Source: Sepioteuthis lessoniana (lineage: Eukaryota; Mollusca; Cephalopoda; Myopsida; Loliginidae). From it: a stretch of 64,000 nt of DNA. The stretch spans positions 36,402,332 to 36,466,331 of the forward strand of contig OY757939.1 of the NCBI GenBank assembly GCA_963585895.1, given 5' to 3'. This document shows positions 10,935 to 21,060 of the stretch, one piece after another. The notes under the pieces are model-generated. The model was given only the letters and a program-made list of their open reading frames with translations. It did not search any database and had not been told where the DNA came from. The translations under genes and the position numbers were made by a program. Numbering within the stretch: position 1 is the stretch's first letter; each line of letters begins with the position of its first letter.

Positions 10935-11496
10935 AGCGCGGAGGAAGACGAATTACAGGCACCAGAAACATTACTGACAACACGAGGACCAACGTAACGA
11001 CAATAACCAGAAAACAAAAAATGGGAAGAAAAACAACTCTATGGACGTTTTAAGCGATTTATAAGCAACATCTCATATGAGAAAACGTGGATGTAGCTAA
11101 GAAAGGGAAACCTTAAAAGAGACACTTAATCTCTTCTAATAGCAGCGCAAAACAACGCCATAAGAACCAAATAAAGCGAGAATTGATAAGCCGCAACAAA
11201 ACAGCAGATGTAGGTTATGTGGTGATAGAGACAAAACGATCAATAACATAATCAGCGAATGCGGCAAATTAGCACAGAAAGAGTATAAGACTAGATACGA
11301 CTGGGTGGGCAAAGTGATTGACTGGGAATTGTGCAAAAAATTGAAATTTGACCATACGAACAAATGGTATATGCACAACCCAGCATCTGCCCAGGAGAAA
11401 GAGACAAACAAACCCCTATGGGATTTTGACATACAAACGGATCACCTAATCTCGGTCACACGATCAGACCTTATAATAATAATAATCATCATCATC

Positions 11497-11534
<38 letters not shown>

Positions 11535-11880
11535 AAAGAGATCTTGCAAAATTGTGGACTTTGCTATCCCGGCGGACCACTAAGTAAAATTGAAAGAAAG
11601 TGGGAAGAAGGATAAGTACCAGGACATTGCCAGGGAATTAAAAAACTGTGGAACATGAAAGTGACGTTTATACCAATTGTAATTGGTGCTCTTGGTACAG
11701 TTACCAAAGGATTGATACCAGGACTAGAAGATTAGGAAATAACTGGATGAGTGGAGACCATTCAAACTACAGCATTATTGAAATAGGTCAGAATACCGAG
11801 AAGAGTCCTGGAGACTTGAGGAGACTTGTTGCTATTTAAACTTTAGTGAAAGACCATCAGCTAACGCAGATGTGAAAACT
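10935..11880 (+). pseudogene. REL-endonuclease LINE, 3' fragment C
   Basis: Longer copy. It starts in the linker after reverse transcriptase and includes the zinc-knuckle region at about 11204-11260, read as CRLCGDRDKTINNIISEC; the usual His is Asn, so the CCHC is broken. Then come DWVGKVIDWELCKKLKFDHT and WDFDIQTDHLIS. The PD motif is mutated (RSD) and is followed by microsatellite-expanded Ile and Asn codons at about 11471-11535 before CKIVDFAIPADH. It ends with the family 3' end and (TAA)n at 11881-11912. Confidence 0.87.
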
Positions 11881-11881
11881 C

Positions 11882-11914
<33 letters not shown>

Positions 11915-12045
11915 GATGATGATGAAGAAGAGGAAGAGGAAGTTCACATGTAGATAAAAAGAGTACATAAAAAGTGTTTGATCTCACTATGGTATATATG
12001 TAAAGAAGGTGATGCTGACAGTGTTCTAGAACACGAAAGAACTTA

Positions 12046-12826
12046 TGGTAAATTTTTACCCTTTAACCCATCGGATTTTAGCGAAAAGTAAAAATCAGAT
12101 TCTACTTTTTTTGGCGAATACATGGAAACAGCCAGAAAAAATATCTGCAAAGAAGAAATTTTGAAAAAAAAAAACTCCCAATATTTTAGAAATTAATGGA
12201 GGAATCACTTTGTTATATAAATTAAACGTAAAATGATCATTCCCTTCTGGACCAGCAAGCATTACTGACGACCAGAGATAGCGGTAAAGGGATGTGTAAA
12301 TAATTACTTTTTCATTTTTTGTAGGGAAATCAGATGGAGGGGTGGAGTTGTTAACTAAGCTTATTTAGGGTGGCGATTTTTTCGCAATAAAATAAAAAAT
12401 AGTGTGTTAAATAAAAAAAAAATGTGGGTGATTTTTTTATGTGATGACAAAACTTAAAAAAGCGCCCACGTTTCATTAGAAAAAACGAAAATAAGACATA
12501 CTCTGTGGTAGTGGTGGGGGCACTAACTTTCGCCAATTTTTTTCTACTAATTTGGTGACACCTCCCTTTACCGCTATTTCTGGTCGTTAGTAATGGTTGC
12601 TGGTCCAGAAGTGGGTGATCATTTTACGTTAGATTTATATAACAAAGTGACCCCCTCTAAAAATTCTAAAATATTTTTTTTTTCAAAATTTCTTCTTTGC
12701 GGATATTTTTTACATGCATTCGCCAAAAAAAAAAAAAAAAAGAAAAAAAAAAAGAAAAAAAAAGAATCTAATTTTTAGTTTTCGCTAAAATCTGATGGGT
12801 TAAAGGGTAAAAATTTAACGATGTTC
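12046..12826. repeat. Foldback element, 250-bp arms
   Basis: Arms at about 12046-12294 and 12561-12826 are reverse complements with scattered differences. Both contain TTTTTACCCTTTAACCCATC, GCAAAGAAGAAATTTTGAAA, CTTTGTTATATAAAT and TAGCGGTAAAGGGA (or complements). The loop of about 265 bp is AT-rich and lacks a recognised domain. A long A tract (12725-12765) lies in the right arm. No target duplication was found. It could be a foldback transposon or an inverted duplication. Confidence 0.8.
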
Positions 12827-12902
12827 TTGAAAAAAGTTGAAGTACTTCTTATTACCAACTTCTTAGGCGAAATATTCATCTTATTCATTGAATAACCAAC
12901 GT

Positions 12903-12906
12903 GTAT

Positions 12907-12940
<34 letters not shown>

Positions 12941-13376
12941 AGTCGTGCTGTTAGCATAGATTTCCTTGACTCTCTCTCACCTTTCGTCTCTACCATCCAT
13001 CGCTTCTGGTAGGTCCTCTTGGCTACATGCTGGGTCTGAACAAACCAGTTGTAGATAAGTTCTTGTTAGTCGTCCAACACTTGCACGTCCGTAGGGTCTA
13101 TAGGAGAACGTCGCTTATGAGTTATTTCTCACTTCTCCAGCAGTGTTCCGCATGTCTTGTCCGTCTTATTTGGATGGTTTTAGAGATAGGAGGGAAGTGG
13201 CCATACAGTTGCTCTTTAGCGGGATGTTGCGTCCAGGACTTGCTCGTAGGATTCTTATGTAATTCCTGTTTAACTTTTTCTCTATACGCTTAGTCAGCGT
13301 CCATATGGTGCATCCATATAGTAGAATCGACACGACCGGTGCTTGGAAAAACTGCGTTTTATTTTATCGGATAAGT
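12903..13376 (-). pseudogene. Non-LTR reverse transcriptase C-terminus, second LINE
   Basis: Minus-strand pieces read HPAKEQLYGHFPPISKTIQI and RRTRHAEHCWRSEK, the C-terminal region of an invertebrate LINE. The ORF end is followed by an (ATG)n tail (12907-12941 as ATC on plus). Numerous stops. Related fragments are at 47950-48058 and 54545-54850. The clade cannot be fixed from this part alone. Confidence 0.75.
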
Positions 13377-13387
13377 TTGACTTTCAT

Positions 13388-13456
13388 ATGACTCGACCTG
13401 GGATTGAACCCCGTTCTCCCGGACAAACACTCTACTCATTAGGCCAAAGGCCTGGT
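13388..13456 (-). mobile_element. tRNA-derived SINE, group 4, head only
   Basis: Minus strand has GGCCTAATGAGTAGAGTG (A-box part) and GGGGTTCAATCCCAGGTC (B box). The rest of the SINE is absent. Confidence 0.6.
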
Positions 13457-13637
13457 TGATAAGGGTAAATTAGATATATACATAAAAACGCAAAAATAAA
13501 AAAAATTTAACCCAGGGAAAATTACGACGATCATCCTACCTGGTAAACGCGTGAAGCACTAAGTCACGGCGTGAAAGATTGTGAGTTAGTATTTTTGTTC
13601 TTATTACAGCCGGTGCTGTAATTTTTACTTTAATCAT

Positions 13638-13640
<3 letters not shown>

Positions 13641-13684
<44 letters not shown>
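13641..13684. repeat. TA microsatellite
   Basis: (TA)n directly beside the tail of the next LSTR. Confidence 0.95.
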
Positions 13685-13685
<1 letters not shown>

Positions 13686-13686
<1 letters not shown>

Positions 13687-14346
13687 GTTGGTTGGTTGTT
13701 TGGGTTTATGGCATATCAACCTTTGTTGGTTATTTAATGCCAAATCCATTTTTATGTAAATATTTCAAACAATTCAGTTTAGCATGAGTACACAGTTTAA
13801 TTGTCAAAGACATTTCTATTTCAAACTATTAAGTTTTGTCAAACAGTTTTAATTTAAACAATTCAGTTTAGCATAAGCAAACATTTTGTTTACTCACAGT
13901 TAAATGCCAGTTACATATTAAACAATTCAGTTTAACGCAAGTATAGTTTCAATGTCAAAAATAGTTCCATTTCAAACAGTTCTGTTTAGAATAAGTACGC
14001 AGTTTAAATCTAAGTACACAGTATAATTGTCAAAAACATTTCTATTTCAAGTTATTCAGTTTTGTTAAACAGTTCTAATTCAAACAATTCAGTTTCACGT
14101 AAGTACGCAGTTTAGTTCTATTTAACCCACAGATAGGGCCCTTTCAGGTGCTACCACTTCGGGCCAGTGTGGACCTGGGAGCGATGGCAAATGAAGGGGT
14201 AATACGCATTCACCAAAGCTCCTGCATCACTGTAACTTCACCATCATATTGTTTAGTGTTATATCACGGACACTCGTTGGGGGGGGGGGGGCTATTACTC
14301 CTCTGCAGAGGTGCAGTCGGTGTATTCTACAGCCCCAGCCGACTAG

Positions 14347-14348
<2 letters not shown>
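13686..14348 (-). repeat. LSTR retroposon, near full length
   Basis: Minus-strand copy with GGTTGGTTG tail, TTTATGGCATATCAACC, many 55-bp body units and the complete head ending CCAGCCGACTAGGGG. A G12 run occurs at 14279-14291, where other copies have six to eight G. It lies between two TA microsatellites. Confidence 0.87.

Positions 14349-14349
<1 letters not shown>

Positions 14350-14427
<78 letters not shown>
14350..14427. repeat. TA microsatellite
   Basis: (TA)n of nearly 80 bp, source of the (YI)n frames here. Confidence 0.95.
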
Positions 14428-14430
<3 letters not shown>

Positions 14431-14566
14431 AAAGAGATAGAGAGATAATGACAGAGACTTGGGAAGTAAAAGAAAGTAAGAGAAAGAAAATAGAGAAAAT
14501 GTACAAAATAGAAAAAAAAAAAAAAATCTCTCTGTCTATCTATCTATCTATCTATCTATCGATCGG

Positions 14567-14800
14567 GGGGGTGTCCTCGTGGTGTAATGGTTAAAGCGAT
14601 GGACTGCGGAATCGTAGTACGCGAGTTCGTACTCCAGTCGCACTATTACGTTCACTTTCGGACAAATACCCTTGGGAAAGGTATGAACCCCCTTATCCTT
14701 CCAGCTATGGGTTAAATAGTACCACTACTGTTCTTCTAGGAGAATGGCTTTGGCATTAAATAACCTAAAAAGAGTTGATATGCCATTAAACAAAGAAGAA
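14567..14800 (+). mobile_element. tRNA-derived SINE, group 1, well preserved
   Basis: Good example of the group. A box GTGGTGTAATGGTTAAAGCG, B-box region GCGAGTTCGTACTCCAG, a body with AATACCCTTGGGAAAGGTAT, CTATGGGTTAAATAGTACCA and GGATGGCTTTGGCATTAAAT-like sequence, then the tail GTTGATATGCCATTAAAC. It sits in an ATCT microsatellite that resumes at 14812. The tail resembles that of the LSTR family. Confidence 0.9.
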
Positions 14801-14823
14801 TTAAAGAAGAATATCTATCTATC

Positions 14824-14854
<31 letters not shown>

Positions 14855-15177
14855 AGGGTTGTTCCATAAGAGATAGAAAATTGGGAGAGAAAGGATAAAA
14901 TAAGAAATTTTCTATTCATACGCAACTCCTGGTATTCACGTCAGGTAGTTCGGCAAGATTGTTCATTTGTTTCCAGGTGGCCTCACCCTCAAGCAGCACT
15001 TGCGATCCCCACATTAAGGAATTTTTTACCCAGCGCCTGAGGCATACCTGAAGGGTAAGGTCAATGTAAGCACCACACATGATTTTCAATTTGTGTGTCG
15101 CTCTCCACAATAAATGACCTTGTGTCTATTCTGGCTTGGTGGAAAGTCGGAAAAATCTACGCTTAAGAGAGAAAGGG

Positions 15178-15179
<2 letters not shown>
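14801..15179. other. No recognised feature
   Basis: After short ATCT and GA runs, this is unique-looking DNA with no convincing frame. Confidence 0.4.
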
Positions 15180-15215
<36 letters not shown>

Positions 15216-15469
15216 GTGAAAGAGAGGAGGGAGAGGAGAGAGAGACAAATGGGAGAATGAGATGAGATAGAGAAGAGGCAGAGAGAGAGAGAGACAAATG
15301 GGAGAATGAGATGAGATAGAGAAGAGGCAGAGAGAGAGAGAGAGAGAGGGGGAGAGGAAGAGAGAAGGAGAAAGTGAGGTAAAAGAGAGGAGGGAGATGA
15401 GAGAGAGAGAGAGAGAGACAAAAGGGAGAACGAGAGTAGATAGAGGCGAGGGATAGAGAGAGGAGCGAA

Positions 15470-15510
<41 letters not shown>

Positions 15511-15589
15511 AGAGGGAAAAAGATAGGAGAGAGAGATAGGGGAAAGAGAGGAAGGAGAAGAGAAACAAGGGGAAAGCGAGAGGAGATGG

Positions 15590-15620
<31 letters not shown>

Positions 15621-15625
15621 TGATT
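15180..15625. repeat. Polypurine GA-rich tract, 450 bp
   Basis: Nearly all purine on plus, (GA)n with GGA variants. A block of about 46 bp containing GACAAATGGGAGAATGAGAT is repeated in tandem at about 15245-15340. The long minus frames (257 and 179 codons) are Ser/Leu-rich translations of this tract, not genes. Confidence 0.92.
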
Positions 15626-15639
15626 AGAAACATAAAAGT

Positions 15640-16113
15640 TAAAAGAAGGTGCCATAAAACTGCAACCTCCCGCCCACCCTGAAAAAGAAAAGAAAAATCC
15701 AACCCCAGTCAAAACCAAAACAAAAAAACAACAAAAACAGAAAACGGAAATAGAGTGGGGGAACCGGAAAAGGAAATTGTAATTGGGTGAGAATTTCGTG
15801 TGCAAAGAATGAAGACGACTATCATTTATCTGATTGCTTGGTCTGTGTACTTTTACCAAATGTTGTCAATTTCATCTAAGGAGACGCTATTAAGAAACGA
15901 TTTTGGCGTAATGGCCTTTCTCTGGGGGCAGGGAATCTGATTACTATTTCAGGATGGGATGGAGAGATTTGGTCAGCCAAGCAAGAACAGTTGGCAAATA
16001 TGTCGTAGAGGCGGGGAAATGACAAAGTACATCAAACCACGATCTAAATAAGGATTTACTTACATTGGATTTTCGACTGATAAGACGCATCAAATTTCAA
16101 CTATGATAAACAT

Positions 16114-16118
<5 letters not shown>
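15640..16118. other. No recognised feature
   Basis: Poly-A-rich stretch at 15680-15740, then unique-looking sequence. A (GA)n tract follows at 16119-16173. Confidence 0.4.

Positions 16119-16173
<55 letters not shown>
16119..16173. repeat. GA microsatellite
   Basis: Pure (GA)n, about 27 units. Confidence 0.95.
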
Positions 16174-16176
<3 letters not shown>

Positions 16177-16523
16177 ATGTATGAATCTTCCAGCAAAATT
16201 ACTTTGAAGATATGATTGATCCCAAATAATTGTACATTTCGGAAAGTTTAATCTATCGAATTTTTCTTCCGTTTACAAAATCATATTTCTTTTTAACTAC
16301 CAGTACCCGTAAAAATTCCAATTTTTGTAGGTTTTATTTTTTCTTATTTTCATACAAAAATTTTACAATCATTGTTTTATTACATTAAATTTATTTATTA
16401 TTTAGACATCATCTTATCATATAAGTAAGTTGCTTACCTTTTAAAATTGCAGGAGTAAAAGTGAAAAACGCAACAGCGGAATCTCATTATGTGATGACAG
16501 CTTTTCCAAGTACATCAACTGAT

Positions 16524-17139
16524 TGCCCAGTTAGCTGGGGGGGGGGGGCTGTAGAATAAACCAACTGCTTCTCTGCAGAGAGGTAAGATCCCCTCAATGA
16601 GTGTCCTGGATATGACACTAAACAATCCGATGGTGAGGTTCCAGTGAGGCAGGAATTTTGGGGAATGTGGAGTACCCCTTCATTGCCATCGCTCCTAGGT
16701 CTACTCTGGCTCGGAGTGGAAGTATCTGATAGGGTCCTATATATGGGTGAAATAGAACTAAACTGCGTACTTATGTAAAACTGAATTGCTCTAAATTGAA
16801 CAATTTTGATACGTAAACTGCGTACTTCTGTTGCACTGAATTATCTGAAATAAAACTGTTTTGACATTGAAACTCTACTTAGGCTAAACTGAATTGTTCG
16901 AAATGGAACTGTTTTGACATTTATCTGTGTGTAAATAAAACTATACTTATACTAAACTGAATCGTTTGAATTAGAACTGATTGACTAAACTGAATAGCTT
17001 GAAATAGGAATGTTTTTTGACAATTAAACTGTATACTTATGCAAAACTGAATTGTTTGAAATAGAACTGTTTATTTTTATTAAAATAGATTTGGTATTAA
17101 ATAACCTACAAAGGTTGATATGCCAGAAAATCCAAACAA
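16524..17139 (+). repeat. LSTR retroposon, full length with 12-bp duplication
   Basis: Reference copy, 616 bp. ACATCAACTGAT occurs at 16512-16523 and again at 17140-17151, so both ends are exact. The 5' head begins TGCCCAGTTAGCTGG and contains CTGCAGAG, GGATATGACACTAAACAATC, a TCCAG-type hairpin and the CTCGGAGTGG arm. The body has 55-bp units with TTGAAATAGAACTG. The 3' tail is GGTATTAAATAACCTACAAA then GTTGATATGCC and CCAAACAA. There is no open frame and no clear pol III box. A duplication of this size implies target-primed reverse transcription by a LINE. Confidence 0.93.
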
Positions 17140-17186
17140 ACATCAACTGATGAAAAAGTATTTTATTTATCTCATATAGGTCTCAA

Positions 17187-17703
17187 GCCCAGGGCTGTAG
17201 AATACACCGACTGAATTTCTGCAGAGGAGTAAGACCCCTTTCCAGTGAGTGTCCTGGGTATGATATCAAACCATCTGACACTGGAGCTTTAGGGAATTAC
17301 CATTGCTCTAAGGTCCACTCTGTCTAGAAGTGGTAGCATCTAGTAAGGTCTTATCTATGGGTCAAATAGAACTGTTTGACATTTAAACTGAATGTAAATA
17401 AATGACTTATGGTAAATTGAGTTGTTTGAAATAGAACAGTTCGATCACTTAAATGTTTGTAAACAAATGCCTGATTTTTAATTGAATTGTAAGCGATACC
17501 TAACAATACCTGGAACCATTTAACCTTGTTGACGTATGCTAATTGAATTGTTAGAAATAGAACTGTTTGATGATTTAACCGTGTCTATCTACAAAATAAG
17601 TTTATAGATCATATATTTAATATATATATATATCTAAAAACAGTATTTGGCATTAAATAACTAACAATGGTTGATATGCCATAAAACCAAACCAAACCAA
17701 ACT
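17187..17703 (+). repeat. LSTR retroposon
   Basis: Head starts GCCCAGGGCTGTAG; the central head is shortened. Body mixes 55-bp and diverged units. The tail GTTGATATGCCATAAAACC is followed by (CCAAA)n. No duplication seen. Confidence 0.82.
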
Positions 17704-17990
17704 AAGACCAGATTAGTTTTAATTAACAAGAAGAAAAGAACTTACTATCTTGTAGATTTTGCCATACCAATAGACCACAGTTCTAAAATATAGGGAGATG
17801 AAAAGCTGGACCAAATACCTAGACTTTGCTTGAGACCTGAAAAAAGTGAACAACTTTGAGACAGCCTCCAAGAACCTGGAAAAGAGACACGGAGAACTGG
17901 AGATTGGAGGGAGAATTGAAACCCAGACCGTTTACAATTGTATTGCAGATTTCAGTGTCCCTCCTCTTGGACCTTAAAGGGAAGGGTTGA
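17704..17990 (+). pseudogene. Divergent REL-endonuclease LINE fragment
   Basis: Reads RPD.VLINKKKRT then LVDFAIPIDHS, the endonuclease core of the TAA-associated LINE, but downstream sequence is more diverged than in the other copies. It starts right at the tail of the preceding LSTR. Confidence 0.6.
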
Positions 17991-18592
17991 AACTGCTGCA
18001 TACAACAAACGATGTAAACAAAAAGAGTTGTTACATTTCTAATCTTTATTGTTTTTTGGTCTGGAAATTATTTTAATGTAATCACTGGCCATCAACCTAT
18101 TTATCACTTCAGTGACTTCATCAGCGAGCTTCTCACCTTCTGTGATCAAAACACAACGTGGGTAGAAGAGTAGATAATCGTGAAGAACACCGATGCATTC
18201 AAATCAAATGGAACCATGTCAAACATTATGATTCCAGCCGTGACCCCAGATCAGTTGCATTGACCCCAGATAGGCTGCATTGACTGGTTGTCGTGACCAG
18301 ATTTGATCCCAGCGATCCTATGCTTACTACGATGTTGCTGTCCAGCACATTAACCATAACTCCACAAGTTGGGTTAGATTTTAATAGATGATTCAATAGA
18401 AAGAGAAGGATTTCTCGATGGGGATGAAAGGGTTATTTAAAAAAAATGTCCGTTATAAACAGGTCTTCGTTGCCGGTTCAGTAAGAGGTCAGCAGGCACA
18501 GGTAGCATTTTCTAAAGTATTTTATTTTTTTGACATTTGAATAGAGGGCTGTATTATGTTAATTGAATAAGTAAAAAATCCGGGAAGTACTT
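17991..18592. other. No recognised element
   Basis: Mostly unique-looking. A short tandem of about 22 bp (TGACCCCAGAT then TGCAT) occurs at 18240-18282. The minus strand at 18124-18100 has CTGATGA and a GTCACT/AGTGAT stem but no GAAA, so it is not called a ribozyme. Confidence 0.4.
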
Positions 18593-18775
18593 CCATGCCA
18601 CATACGGAACAATGGACAGCTGTTTCAACCTTATTAGGTCTCATCAGCAGTGTATACCGTGATCTACACCACTGAAGATCGAACCAGCAACCACAGAGCC
18701 GAAACTCTAACACCGGGACACCAGTCCATATCGCACTGTAGCGATGCAAAATCTAGTCATGGTAAATGCGCGACC
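18593..18775 (-). mobile_element. tRNA-headed element carrying a hammerhead ribozyme
   Basis: Read on minus, a tRNA-like head comes first (GGTGTTAGAGTTTCGG as degenerate A box; GCTGGTTCGATCTTCAG as B box, about 18725-18670), then the hammerhead at 18660-18604, then a short AT-rich end. Schistosome Sm-alpha repeats are a known case of a pol III SINE-like head joined to a hammerhead. I infer the same plan here. A related, more decayed locus is at 55670-55800. No target duplication was found. Confidence 0.65.
18604..18660 (-). ncRNA. Hammerhead ribozyme motif, type I topology
   Basis: Minus strand in order: stem-I strand ACACTG; conserved CTGATGA (18647-18641); stem II GACCT, loop AATA, AGGTT (one G-T pair); conserved GAAA (18626-18623); stem III CAGCTG (18622-18617); cleavage dinucleotide TC (18616-18615); return stem-I strand CATTGT with one mismatch. 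A further ACGG/CCGT pairing after an internal loop lengthens stem I. All invariant core positions are present. Stem III is a 6-bp palindrome, so a monomer closes it poorly; hammerheads of this type often act as dimers or in longer repeats. The cut would fall after 18615. Confidence 0.75.
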
Positions 18776-18929
18776 ACTAAACCTTTATTTTTTTTTTTTT
18801 GGAGGAAGGGATTCCACACGAGAAAAGTGTTTTCTTTGTTGATTAACACTAGATCTAGTCGTCTGACCGGAATTGGGTGATACGTTTGTATCTCAAACTA
18901 CTACTACTGCTACTACCGATTCTTTTGGG

Positions 18930-19360
18930 ATTTTGAGTTACAAACAGATCACCTATTACTAGTCAGGAAACCAGAAACTAGAAATAATTAACAACAACAA
19001 CAACAACAACAACAACAAAAGAGGACTTGTCGACTAGTGGACTTTGTCGTCCCGGCGGAGCACTGAGTGAAAAACAAAGAAAACAAAAAGTGAGACAAGT
19101 ACATAGACCTTGCTAGAGAGCTGAAAAAGCTATGGAATATGAAGGTGACGGTTATGCCAATTATAATTGGTGCACTCTGAACGATTTCCAAAGATTTGGT
19201 AAAGGGGCTGGAAGAGTGAGAAATCAGAGGACGAGCAGAGACTATCCAAAGTAAAGCATTGTTAAGACCAGCCAGAATACTGAGAAGAGTCCTGGAGACT
19301 TAAGGAGACTCCAGTGAAAGACCATGAGCAAACACTGGTGGGAAAAACTCGCAAGAAATA
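18930..19360 (+). pseudogene. REL-endonuclease LINE, 3' fragment D
   Basis: Starts with an imperfect endonuclease PD region, then (AAC)n at 18990-19018 inside the codons between PD and D, then VDFVVPAEH, ARELKKLWNMKV and the family 3' end with GTCCTGGAGACTTAAGGAGA. Stops present. Confidence 0.8.
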
Positions 19361-20038
19361 GTGACAATAACTGTAACTATTTATATCCTTATCAAGTATT
19401 GGCTTCTGTTTCAGAAAGTTTAATGGCAGATATAAGAATTGTGATTTTAGTAATTTTGAGGCATTATTTCATACTAGGCCTCAAAACGACCGAAGTTACC
19501 CTTACAATTAGGGAACCCTAAGAAAATAAAACGAGACTAGTCAAAACTGGTTTCGTTAAAAATTACAAATTACATGTAGTTACCATTTGGAAAGAAATTG
19601 TACATTATTTGAGGATTATCTCCCTTTGCACTTATCCTTATTTTGTTTCTCGGACTGTTATTTTCAATCAATTTCATCCGTTCTTATTTGGGTTAGCAAG
19701 AGGAAGTTTACTCGAAATAATTCCGCTTTGAAAACACCCAGTAATTTCCGGTAATTTTCCTTTGTATTGCGTTTGTTTTTCTTCATTCATCTATTTATTT
19801 ATTTTTTGTTTGCAAATTAGACAAGAATTTGATCTTTTCTCATGAAGAAGAGTATCCTTTGCTTGTCTCCTGCTTTGAAAGAGGCTACTTTGTTCGCTTA
19901 AAATTAGACTCTTATGTACCGTTGTCAAGTAGGATGTCTTAAATAAATACCTCAAAAATGTAATTGATTCTGATAATTACACATATTTCCCCCATTGTTT
20001 ATCTAGTAACATAATTAGTGAAAATACTTGTGAAATCC
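19361..20038. other. No recognised feature
   Basis: AT-rich unique-looking sequence. The 65-codon frame at 19324-19521 begins in the LINE end and shows no domain. Confidence 0.4.
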
Positions 20039-20067
20039 TATCTATCTATCTATCTATCTATCTATCT
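20039..20067. repeat. ATCT microsatellite
   Basis: (TATC)n, about seven units. Confidence 0.95.
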
Positions 20068-20164
20068 CATTCTGCTCATATACGTGAAGTGTGTTTGGTC
20101 AGGATTGGTTCATTTTCTTAAATGCTTTCGTGATTATTTCTACATTTGTTACAACCTTCATAAT

Positions 20165-20760
20165 TTTCAAGGGTATTGAGTCGTGGTGCACTTGTTAATG
20201 AATACGATTCCCACTGGGTGCTACATGCTACCGACCTTGTGTCACAACTAAAAGTTTAGTAAATAATGATTCTTTGTATAAGCTGGGTGTTTCATTGTGG
20301 TGCAGTGGTTATCAAGGTAGTTTTGAGCATTAATTAGTACTGAATTGTGAGTTCGATCCTCACTAGGTGCCACATAATTGCAGCCTTGATTATCGTCTTA
20401 CTAAGCGCATAAGTTGTAACTGATTATCGTTATAAAATGGACTTGGAGAGCCGAGTTCAAATCCTGGTTGAGGCTGTTCGTAGGGAAGACTGGGGTCTTT
20501 AATCTTGGTACGGCAACCTGTAGAGGAGAAGGAAAACTCCTGATTAAAAACAGTTGCGCTCCACTTAAAAGATTGACCTTGTTTTGTATCTCAGTCATGG
20601 TGGAGGGATTGAATAAATACTTACTCGCTGCTATGTGCCAAATTAAAGCTTAGTTTTGGACGCTTGATTTATGAGTTCGATTCTCACTGGGCGCTCTATA
20701 CCTATGGGCTGGTGTCAAACTCAGATTAAATGGCTACCTTAAGAATTTTTTGTGTCATCA
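20165..20760 (+). mobile_element. Cluster of truncated tRNA-derived SINEs
   Basis: Three tRNA-like heads in one orientation: 20175-20276 (ACGATTCCCACTGGGTGC), 20284-20400 (GTGGTGCAGTGGTTATCA with GTGAGTTCGATCCTCACTAG) and 20655-20745 (GAGTTCGATTCTCACTGGGC). Between them, 20440-20640 matches the group-2 SINE 3' part (GGAGAAGGAAAACTC, CTTAAAAGATTGACCTTG). None keeps a full cloverleaf, so they are not functional tRNA genes. Confidence 0.65.
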
Positions 20761-21060
20761 TATAAAGTGAATGAAAGTTAACTTTGTTAAATCTTCACTT
20801 TGGTATCACAGGTTATCTAAATACCTAGTTAATATGATTAAAAAAAAAAAATTATCATACAACGTGTGAGAACACGTGCGATATTCTGTCCTCATCAGCT
20901 ACCAACTAGGAGTGATGCCACAGTTTCGGTGGCTAATGTGGTTCTGCTACATCTGGCACCACGCCTAGCGGCTCCAGCAGCTTTTGCCACCGGACAGTGT
21001 ATGAAGACAGACAGAACGAAAGTTAATATATATTCAGTTAACGGAACACAACATCTGCGT

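Noticed and set aside
15086-15859. 257-codon open frame, the longest in the window
   Set aside because: It is the Ser/Leu translation of the complement of a GA-rich tract and has no domain.
18100-18130. Another hammerhead (CTGATGA with GTCACT/AGTGAT stem)
   Set aside because: The required GAAA is absent and flanking strands do not pair.
20284-20400. Functional tRNA gene
   Set aside because: A- and B-box-like stretches exist but no full cloverleaf can be drawn; it fits SINE heads nearby.
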